From Acinetobacter gandensis (GTDB taxonomy: Bacteria; Pseudomonadota; Gammaproteobacteria; Pseudomonadales; Moraxellaceae): a stretch of DNA of 64,000 nt. This document shows positions 57,743-64,000 of the stretch, piece after piece. Each line of letters begins with the position of its first letter. The stretch's first letter is position 1. Where the stretch lies: positions 124,001 to 188,000 of the forward strand of contig NZ_LZDS01000025.1 of the NCBI RefSeq assembly GCF_001678755.1, written 5' to 3'. A program made the translations under genes and the position numbers. The notes under the pieces were generated by a model. That model did not search any database, was not told where the DNA came from, and saw nothing but the letters and a program-made list of their open reading frames with translations.

Positions 57743-57928
57743 TTATTTTTCATCATCTTTCAAGTGATGACTAACACTTTTATCTAATGGTGCAGTCTTA
57801 TTCTCTGTTTGCGCGGTATTGGTGCGTTTTGGCTTGGCAAAAATAAAGCGTCGAGCACTTGCCAAGAATCCAACTGTTATGCCTGCAATGATCACTGGGG
57901 CTAAGAATTTATTTGGAGCTTTCGCCAT
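57743..57928 (-). CDS. Small single-pass membrane protein
   Basis: A 61-residue protein with one hydrophobic segment (FLAPVIIAGITVGFLASARR) flanked by basic residues and a hydrophilic C-terminal tail. AAGGAC precedes the ATG at 57928. It lies downstream of the MscS-like gene on the opposite side of a short gap and on the same strand. Function unknown; possibly a small envelope protein. Confidence 0.62.
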   Translation of the reverse strand: MAKAPNKFLAPVIIAGITVGFLASARRFIFAKPKRTNTAQTENKTAPLDKSVSHHLKDDEK

Positions 57929-57994
57929 AATCATGTCCTTTCTTAAATCAAAATCGACCACAAAGCGTGGCCGATTTTATATGAAATAAACAGG

Positions 57995-59776
57995 TTAATT
58001 TGGGTCATCCGGTTTTGGAGGAGTTGATGGCGCTTGCACATCCACGACATCCTTCTCGGCTTCACCAGTAGAACCAAATGGATTGTTTTGTGGTTTTTGC
58101 ACAGGATTTACATCCAACTGATCAGGCGTTGCCGTTTCTTTTTCACTAACACCTGGTGCTGCATGTTGAATATTTGGATATCCATCATTTTGATTCACCT
58201 CCTGTGTGCCCACAGTTGCTGCTGAAGGTGCTGCTTGAGCAGTGGATGATGGGGCCACAGATGAATTAAATGTCGTTTTTGCCTTTGCTTGCGCTTGAAC
58301 CGGATTTGGCTCATTGGCTTCACGTTTCGCTTTATCCATTAAGTCTGAAAGTAAGCGTTCTGCTGGGTTTCGACCACCTAAACCAAAGGCCAAGGCAAAT
58401 GCAACTGCGACTGCCCCAAGGGTTAAACCGAAGGCCAAATTCACGATCGAATCGGCAATACCCATGGCACGTAAACCCATGGCAACCACTAAGCCCATGA
58501 TAAGGACACGGACAAGATTACCTAACCAACGTGAACTGTTATATTCGCCACGTTGCACCACGTTCGCCACAATATTTGCCAGCCAGAAACCAATCACCAA
58601 TATGACTGCTCCTAACAAAATACTGGCACCAAACTGGATAAACATAGCAATCAAGCCACTAATTTGCTCAAAGCCTAAACGGTTTGCCGCTTCGGATACC
58701 GCAAACAACATGGTAAAAAATACAATCAGATAGCCAACAATATCGGATAACTTGGTTGTACCGAGAAAGCGCTGCACATCTAGTTTTGCAGGAACATTAT
58801 CCACACCTGTACCTGCGATCACGTCTACCACCAAACGCGCAACAAAACGTGAAACCACATAAGCCAAAATTAAAATTAAGCCCGCTGCAATAATGTTTGG
58901 AATAGCGAACATGATTTCATGCAGCATCGCTGTTGCAGGCTGTGAAATTGCCTGTATACCAAGGGCTTCGAATGCAACGATTAATGCCGTAATAATAATG
59001 ATGGCAAAAACAAAGTTACCTAACACTTGCGCAAGATTGGCGCTTTTAAACATGCCAATTTTTTCGGCCTGTTGTTGCAAACTCAAACTATTAATCAAAC
59101 CTTCAACGATGCCACGTACAATCTTCGCCAAGATATAGCCAATGAAGACAATCACGCCCGCAATGAAGATATTCGGTAAGTATGAAACAACTTCTGTCAC
59201 CATATTTTGAATTGGGAACAGTAAGCCATTCAGTCCGAGTATCGAAAGTACAATCGGGAGGAATAACAATAAGATGAGCCAGTAGATTATTTCGCTGATA
59301 TTTTGACTGATTGGACTCACGCCGACATCCGCACTGAGCTTTTCATCCAATTGTGTTTTGTTCAGTAGTTTCTGTGAACCGACTTTGACCAAGTTGGCCA
59401 CAATCCAGCCAATAAAACCTACGGCAACTGCTGCGAGTAATTGAGGAATGAACAGTAAGAATTGTTGAATCATATTACTAAATGGGCCGCTGACACTGGT
59501 CAGATTCAACACATTTAGTGCACCTATGACGGCGATGACCAAAATAATCCAGAACACCACTCTGGAGACGATATTTTCAATATTGGAGCGGTGACCCGTT
59601 GCACTCGAAAGCTTTTGATTGGTTCCCAGTTTTTGCAGGACTTTTTTCACCCCTGCTGCAACCAGTAACGCAATAATCCAACCAACCAGCAAAATTGCCA
59701 CTGCACTGAGTATGGGATGAAACTGCTCCCAATAATACATGGCATTAAAACGACCATGACCGGTAAAATCATTCAT
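57995..59776 (-). CDS. Multi-repeat mechanosensitive-channel-like membrane protein
   Basis: A 593-residue inner-membrane protein built of about five repeats of a helical pair, each ending in a related motif: VGWIIALLVAAGVKKVLQKL, GFIGWIVANLVKVGSQKLLN, IGYILAKIVRGIVEGLINSL, LAYVVSRFVARLVVDVIAG and IGFWLANIVANVVQRG. This is the conserved TM-helix repeat (MS_channel_1st/YnaI-like) of small-conductance mechanosensitive channels. The last repeat region (AFGLTLGAVAVAFALAFGLG) resembles the MscS pore helix, but the usual cytoplasmic beta domain is missing. The final 120 residues are Pro/Ala/Gln/Asn-rich and disordered. Confidence 0.82.
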   Translation of the reverse strand: MNDFTGHGRFNAMYYWEQFHPILSAVAILLVGWIIALLVAAGVKKVLQKLGTNQKLSSATGHRSNIENIVSRVVFWIILVIAVIGALNVLNLTSVSGPFSNMIQQFLLFIPQLLAAVAVGFIGWIVANLVKVGSQKLLNKTQLDEKLSADVGVSPISQNISEIIYWLILLLFLPIVLSILGLNGLLFPIQNMVTEVVSYLPNIFIAGVIVFIGYILAKIVRGIVEGLINSLSLQQQAEKIGMFKSANLAQVLGNFVFAIIIITALIVAFEALGIQAISQPATAMLHEIMFAIPNIIAAGLILILAYVVSRFVARLVVDVIAGTGVDNVPAKLDVQRFLGTTKLSDIVGYLIVFFTMLFAVSEAANRLGFEQISGLIAMFIQFGASILLGAVILVIGFWLANIVANVVQRGEYNSSRWLGNLVRVLIMGLVVAMGLRAMGIADSIVNLAFGLTLGAVAVAFALAFGLGGRNPAERLLSDLMDKAKREANEPNPVQAQAKAKTTFNSSVAPSSTAQAAPSAATVGTQEVNQNDGYPNIQHAAPGVSEKETATPDQLDVNPVQKPQNNPFGSTGEAEKDVVDVQAPSTPPKPDDPN

Positions 59777-59966
59777 TCTTTCGCCCTCATTGTTATTACG
59801 TCGTGTGTTGTTATATACGTGTTATTTGCGATTAATCATTGTTGTCTCAAATCGCAAGAATTTGATCTGTATGAAAAGATCAATCTACTTTTCCACCTTA
59901 GGTTTTGCTTGTTTTTTATTCAACACTTGTATGCACAACTCCAACAAATGCTCACAATTGAATGCA

Positions 59967-59996
59967 AAAAAGCCCTAGATAAAACTAGAGCTTTCT
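59967..59996 (-). terminator. Terminator after the small membrane-protein gene
   Basis: AAAAAGCCCTAG / CTAGAGCTTT is an imperfect stem; read leftwards it ends in a T-run, 20 bases past the stop of the 60016 gene. Confidence 0.65.
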
Positions 59997-60015
59997 TTTG
60001 TTACAAATACCGTTG

Positions 60016-60294
60016 TTAATGATCAGTTGCAGTTGCGGTATTTGAGTCATTGGCAACCGCTTCATCCCCTGGTGCACCAGATGTCGTATCATTTGCAGTG
60101 GCTGTTTGTGCATTTGGCGCTGGATGATTCGGCGGTGCATCCGAAGCCGATGGCTTCATGTCTGCAAACATATAAAACAGTAATGCAATTAAAAAGATAC
60201 CCACTAAAATCAGCATGTACACTGGAATACGTTTTTTTTGAGTGTTTTCTTCTGAACTGGTGGTATGGGGCGGTTTATTAAAGTCATGTGTCAT
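60016..60294 (-). CDS. Small single-pass membrane protein with disordered acidic tail
   Basis: A 92-residue protein. A short hydrophilic N-terminus (MTHDFNKPPHTTSSEENTQK) leads into one membrane helix (VYMLILVGIFLIALLFYMFA) and a Pro/Ala/Asn/Thr-rich C-terminus (SASDAPPNHPAPNAQTATAN). The composition resembles a periplasmic tether. Related to no family that I recognise. Confidence 0.7.
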   Translation of the reverse strand: MTHDFNKPPHTTSSEENTQKKRIPVYMLILVGIFLIALLFYMFADMKPSASDAPPNHPAPNAQTATANDTTSGAPGDEAVANDSNTATATDH

Positions 60295-60521
60295 GTTCGC
60301 CTCACTATTTTTGTCCTTTGTTGATTTTTTATACTATCAAGACTTTTTAACCGATTGTGTGAAGAACATTTGCATTAAGTGAAAACATGTAACTTGGACT
60401 GTAATTAAGCTCATAACTCATGATTAAAATATGCCCCAACATGGCATTCGACTAAATCGCTGCCTTTGCCGATTCAAATGAGCTATAATCATGCACCTTA
60501 TTTTCACCTGTTATCAAATCT

Positions 60522-60944
60522 ATGGCGTACCATCAACAAGGTGTAACGCTTGATCTTGACACTGACGTCACTCATCAATGTTCCCTTCATTACACTCGTG
60601 ATCAGCATCTTATTGGCATTATTGAATTTAGTAAGCCAAGTTATGTACTGAAATGGGGAGATTTAGAGTATTTCCGTCGCCGTACGGAAGAGCTTTCTGT
60701 TATGCCATTTCCTGAATGCATCAATGCTATGGTCATTGATATTCGGAATATTGCCGCATTTTTAGATAATGAAGTTCCGATTATTCCATGGCGTTTACTT
60801 GAAGAAGAATGTCCTATACGTTTGGTTGTACCCCAAGATCGTCTTGAACACTATGCTGGCCTATTTGAACCCACTTGGCTAACCTCAGATGTAGATACAG
60901 CTATACAGGAAATCCGTGAATTTATGGACATGTTTGTGCATTAA
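60522..60944 (+). CDS. Unrecognised 140-residue soluble protein, possibly STAS-like
   Basis: No signal, membrane segment or known catalytic motif. The layout of alternating strands and helices (LHYTRDQHLIGIIEFSKPSY, FPECINAMVIDIRNIAAFLD, PIRLVVPQDRLEHYAGLFEP, DTAIQEIREFMDMFVH) suggests a small alpha/beta fold comparable to SpoIIAA/STAS-like regulators, but this is only a guess. It stands alone with its own terminator and an upstream region of about 225 bases. Codon use resembles its neighbours, so it is probably an old Acinetobacter gene. Confidence 0.8.
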   Translation: MAYHQQGVTLDLDTDVTHQCSLHYTRDQHLIGIIEFSKPSYVLKWGDLEYFRRRTEELSVMPFPECINAMVIDIRNIAAFLDNEVPIIPWRLLEEECPIRLVVPQDRLEHYAGLFEPTWLTSDVDTAIQEIREFMDMFVH

Positions 60945-60971
60945 TTTGGATATTCAACTAAAGTCGAATGC

Positions 60972-60999
60972 TAAAAACCTCCACTTGGAGGTTTTTTTA
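60972..60999 (+). terminator. Rho-independent terminator
   Basis: AAAAACCTCCA / TGGAGGTTTTTTT with a short loop, 27 bases after the stop of the 140-residue gene. Confidence 0.9.
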
Positions 61000-61281
61000 T
61001 TGCTAAATAATTAAACAATATTTTTTGATAAAGAAATATTTACTATAAATTTTCAACCGCTTATAAATTAAATATAGCCCACTCAGCCGCATAAGGGGTA
61101 GATTGAATTGGTAACAATTCAGTAATACATAATGCTTGAGCCATGCTCAATTTATCCCCTAAGATGTAGAAAATGATCTGTTTTTATTGTTGCAACATTC
61201 TTAAAAACAACGCAATAAAATCAAAAGATTAATAAGATCATAAAAAGTGGATATTAAATCAGGGTACAAGGAGTTTTAACA

Positions 61282-62229
61282 ATGACGTCAAAAAAACATT
61301 TAGCAACTTTATTCTGTGCAAGTGCGCTAACTTTAGGTATCACTGCCTGTAGCGATAACAAAGCACCTGCAACAGACAAAGCGGCTGGAAGCGAAGCTGC
61401 AGTTTCAGACTCTGGTACTTTAGATAAGATCAAAAAATCCGGCACAATTGTATTGGGATATCGCGACTCGTCTATTCCGTTTTCCTATATTTCAGATAAC
61501 CCAAATCAACCTGTCGGTTATGCACATGATCTTCAACTTAAAGTGGTTGAAGCGGTCAAAAAGCAACTCAACTTGTCTGACTTAAAAGTACGCTATAACC
61601 TCGTAACTAGCCAAAATCGTATTCCTTTGGTGTCGAATGGTACAGTCGATCTTGAATGTGGATCGACAACCAACAACAAAGAACGCCAACAGCAAGTTGC
61701 ATTTTCTACAGGTTTCTTTGAAGTCGGCTCTCGTCTCCTCACCGCAAAAGACTCTGGCATTAAAGATTTTGCCGACCTAAAAGGTAAAAAATTAGTAACT
61801 ACGGCTGGCACGACATCTGAACGCTATATCCGCCAACATGAAAAAGAGCTGGGTATTGGTGAAGTTATCTCCGCTAAAGACCATGCCGAATCATTCTTAA
61901 TGCTACAAAATGGTCGTGCAGCAGCATTTATGATGGATGATATTTTGCTTGCAGGTGAAAAATCTAAAGCCAAAGATCCAAACAAATGGGAAATTGTGGG
62001 CACAGCGCCAATTCATGAAATTTATGGCTGTATGATGCGTAAAGGTGATGCAGGCTTCAAACAAGTGGTAGACGATGCAATCAAAGCAACATATAGCTCT
62101 GGTGCAATCAACGAAATGTATAAAAAATGGTTCCAGTCACCAATTCCACCAAAAAATATTAACTTAAACTTTGAAATGTCAGACCAATTAAAAGCACTGA
62201 TCAGCAATCCGCATGACCGTGACGAATAA
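61282..62229 (+). CDS. gltI: Glutamate/aspartate ABC importer, periplasmic binding protein
   Basis: A 315-residue lipoprotein-type solute-binding protein: lipobox ITAC (C23), then a disordered Ala/Asp/Ser linker. The binding core begins GTLDKIKKSGTIVLGYRDSS with the family motifs SIPFSYISDNPNQPVGYAHD and DLECGSTTNNKERQQQVAFS. It ends KNINLNFEMSDQLKALISNP, matching GltI. An AAGGAG ribosome site precedes the ATG. It is the first gene of gltI-gltJ-gltK-gltL and should bind glutamate and aspartate. Confidence 0.94.
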   Translation: MTSKKHLATLFCASALTLGITACSDNKAPATDKAAGSEAAVSDSGTLDKIKKSGTIVLGYRDSSIPFSYISDNPNQPVGYAHDLQLKVVEAVKKQLNLSDLKVRYNLVTSQNRIPLVSNGTVDLECGSTTNNKERQQQVAFSTGFFEVGSRLLTAKDSGIKDFADLKGKKLVTTAGTTSERYIRQHEKELGIGEVISAKDHAESFLMLQNGRAAAFMMDDILLAGEKSKAKDPNKWEIVGTAPIHEIYGCMMRKGDAGFKQVVDDAIKATYSSGAINEMYKKWFQSPIPPKNINLNFEMSDQLKALISNPHDRDE

Positions 62230-62299
62230 TTAACCCTTAACTTTCAAAATATAGCTTAAGCCAAAAGGAGTTTGGCTTAGGCTCAATTCAGGGGGGTCT

Positions 62300-63043
62300 A
62301 TGAATTATAGTTGGAATTGGGGTGTGCTTTTCCAGTCAACTGGCGTCGGTGATTCCACCTACATTGGCTGGATTTTAATTGGTTTGGGATGGTTGTTTGT
62401 CATTGCCTTAGTGGCATGGACAATCGCAATGATACTCGGCAGTATCCTCGGCATTATGCGTACCTTACCTAGCCCTGTGGCGCGAGGCATTGGTACTGCT
62501 TATGTGACTATTTTCCGTAATGTCCCATTATTAATTCAGTTATTTATTTGGTTCTACGTGGTTCCAAATTTTCTACCGACACCCATCAAAAACTGGTGGA
62601 TGAATGATCTTGGTGCAAATACTACCGCACTAATCTCAGCCAGTGTCGGCTTAGGTTTATTTACTGCAGCACGAGTCTGTGAACAGGTGCGTACAGGGAT
62701 TGAAGCAATTCCACGCGGTCAAACCAATGCGGGTTATGCCATGGGTTTTAGTACGACACAGCTTTACCGCTACGTTATTTTACCGCAATCTTTTCGCACG
62801 ATTTTGCCACCGCTCAGCTCTGAGTTAACCAACTGCGTTAAAAATACCTCTGTTGCATCTTTAGTGGGTGTTGCAGAAATTATTTCGCAGATGAAAACAA
62901 TTAGTGAATACACGCAAAACACCATCGAAATTTATACCTATGTCACCATTATTTTCATCGTAATCAATATCTGTTTGATTGGTTTCATGAACTTGCTGGA
63001 AAAACGCTTACGTGTTCCTGGCCTAATTGCAGGAGATAAATAA
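62300..63043 (+). CDS. gltJ: Glutamate/aspartate ABC importer permease GltJ
   Basis: A 247-residue permease of the HisM/GlnP type with about five helices. The N-terminus (NYSWNWGVLFQSTGVGDSTY) matches GltJ, the TIFRNVPLLIQLFIWFYV segment is conserved, and the EAA-like loop reads GIEAIPRGQTNAGYAMGFST then ILPQSFRTILPPLSSELTN. GGGGGG-rich sequence precedes the start. It overlaps the next gene by one base (TAATG). Confidence 0.94.
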   Translation: MNYSWNWGVLFQSTGVGDSTYIGWILIGLGWLFVIALVAWTIAMILGSILGIMRTLPSPVARGIGTAYVTIFRNVPLLIQLFIWFYVVPNFLPTPIKNWWMNDLGANTTALISASVGLGLFTAARVCEQVRTGIEAIPRGQTNAGYAMGFSTTQLYRYVILPQSFRTILPPLSSELTNCVKNTSVASLVGVAEIISQMKTISEYTQNTIEIYTYVTIIFIVINICLIGFMNLLEKRLRVPGLIAGDK

Positions 63044-63726
63044 TGGATTGGCTTACTTCTTTTATACAAGACTTGCAATTGTCTGGCCCTGCACTTTGGC
63101 ATGGTTTAAGTATTACTCTGAAAGTGGTTATTTCTGCCACAATTGGTGGAGTTTTGATTGGCACACTGTTAGCTTTAATGCGCTTATCATCAATTAAAGT
63201 GTTCAACATCTTTGCCAAAGGCTACGTTAACTTATTTCGCTCAATCCCTTTACTGTTGGTATTGATGTGGTTCTATTTTGCCGTACCATTTATCTATACA
63301 GGGATTACCGGCAATTACCTAACGATTGATACCGCATTGGTTTCCAGTATTGTGGCATTTATGCTATTTGAGGCCGCATATTTCTCTGAAATTGTCCGTG
63401 CTGGGATTCAATCAATTCCAAAAGGTCAAACCTCTGCGGCCTATGCCCTTGGCATGAGCTATAGCCAGTCCATGCGCCTGATTATTTTGCCGCAAGCCTT
63501 TCGCAAAATGACTCCATTGCTGTTACAGCAAACCATCATCCTCTTTCAAGATTCAACCATGGTGTATGCCATTGGATTACTCGACTTTTTCCGCACCAAC
63601 TATGTCCGCGGTGACTTAATGTCATTACTCACGCAATATATTATTTTTGCAGGACTGGTGTATTTCACCATCAGTATGATTGCGACTTATGCAGTTAAAA
63701 AATTACAACGGAGGTTAAGTGTATGA
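63043..63726 (+). CDS. gltK: Glutamate/aspartate ABC importer permease GltK
   Basis: A 227-residue permease paralogous to GltJ, with VNLFRSIPLLLVLMWFYFAV and the EAA loop GIQSIPKGQTSAAYALGMSY then ILPQAFRKMTPLLLQQTIIL. It is translationally coupled to gltJ (TAATG) and to gltL (ATGA). The two permeases should form the membrane heterodimer of the importer. Confidence 0.94.
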   Translation: MDWLTSFIQDLQLSGPALWHGLSITLKVVISATIGGVLIGTLLALMRLSSIKVFNIFAKGYVNLFRSIPLLLVLMWFYFAVPFIYTGITGNYLTIDTALVSSIVAFMLFEAAYFSEIVRAGIQSIPKGQTSAAYALGMSYSQSMRLIILPQAFRKMTPLLLQQTIILFQDSTMVYAIGLLDFFRTNYVRGDLMSLLTQYIIFAGLVYFTISMIATYAVKKLQRRLSV

Positions 63727-64000
63727 CCGATGCAAAAACAATGATCGACCTCCAAAATGTCAGTAAATGGTATAAAGATTTTCAAGTATTGACCGATTGC
63801 ACCACGCAAATTAAACAAGGCGAAGTGGTTGTGGTTTGTGGACCTTCCGGCTCAGGTAAATCAACGTTAATTAAAACCGTGAATGGACTGGAACCCTTCC
63901 AATCCGGTCAAATACTAGTGGATGGCATTTCCATAAATGATGCAAAGACCGATTTAAATAAATTACGTAGCCGCGTCGGCATGGTGTTTCAGCACTTTGA
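63723..64000 (+). CDS. gltL: Glutamate/aspartate ABC importer ATPase GltL, N-terminal part (continues past the right edge)
   Basis: The first 92 codons are visible. They contain DLQNVSKWYKDFQVLTDCTT, Walker A GPSGSGKST at about residues 41-49 and the Q-loop region VGMVFQHF. The start overlaps the gltK stop as ATGA, and GGAGG lies about ten bases upstream. It energises the importer; the signature motif and Walker B lie beyond the window. Confidence 0.93.
   Translation, partial: MTDAKTMIDLQNVSKWYKDFQVLTDCTTQIKQGEVVVVCGPSGSGKSTLIKTVNGLEPFQSGQILVDGISINDAKTDLNKLRSRVGMVFQHF

Noticed and set aside
58314-58733. A 139-codon plus-strand frame opposite the MscS-like gene
   Set aside because: Its composition is the antisense of hydrophobic repeats (Arg/Pro/Lys-rich); shadow of the real gene.

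Overview
The window is chromosomal DNA from an Acinetobacter-type gammaproteobacterium (Moraxellaceae). The basis is the AT-rich composition, the pilG-pilH-pilI-pilJ-chpA twitching cluster without pilK or chpB, a DcaP-like porin start, an alternating tRNA-Val/tRNA-Asp array, a cytoplasmic YkuD protein of the ElsL kind, and many protein families typical of Acinetobacter. I cannot name the species. Most of the window is ordinary core genome. Short accessory patches lie at about 29.8-36.1 kb, 37.0-37.6 kb, 41.6-41.9 kb and 47.8-49.0 kb.

Layout. 0-8.6 kb: the N-terminus of a coiled-coil porin, a Bcr/CflA drug exporter, a YccS/FUSC membrane protein, a YcxB-like protein, a large PepSY-flavodoxin-reductase fusion behind a Fur-box-like site, and a YdcF/DUF218 protein. 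8.6-12.8 kb: a DUF2750 protein, eight tRNA genes (4 Val-TAC, 4 Asp-GTC) with a near-consensus promoter, an ElsL-like L,D-carboxypeptidase overlapping a YbaN/DUF454 membrane gene, a DUF1853 protein and an entericidin-like lipoprotein. 12.9-22.7 kb: dapE, then on the minus strand the pil-chp chemosensory operon that controls type IV pili. 23-29.7 kb: a DUF4124-like secreted protein, a two-gene RND efflux system and proS.

29.8-36.1 kb holds four consecutive minus-strand genes for secreted proteins. They share a short motif right after the signal peptide but differ greatly in length and downstream sequence. I regard this as the best candidate for a poorly described system. 36.3-45.6 kb: dcd, a LysE-family pseudogene with an in-frame stop, a TAXI-TRAP transporter (binding protein, DUF1850 protein, fused permease), a decayed insertion-sequence remnant, an Mrp/ApbC ATPase, a LEA-like hydrophilic protein and a protein with a HEPN-like RxxxxH motif.

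45.7-51.4 kb: metG, then a very AT-rich abortive-infection-type gene split by a frameshift and carrying a 102-base internal duplication, then a run of palindromes, a lipoprotein, a LysE exporter and a DIP1984 protein. 51.6-57.4 kb: a TetR-MFS-HlyD (EmrAB-like) drug efflux operon with a perfect palindromic operator candidate, a PLP-dependent deaminase/desulfhydrase and a flavoprotein. 57.4-64 kb: small membrane proteins, a multi-repeat MscS-related channel, an unrecognised 140-residue protein and the glutamate/aspartate ABC importer gltI-gltJ-gltK-gltL, which runs off the right edge.

Starts were chosen by ribosome-binding site and family length, so several are later than the longest open frame. 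Family names come from motif recognition by eye; no database search was run.
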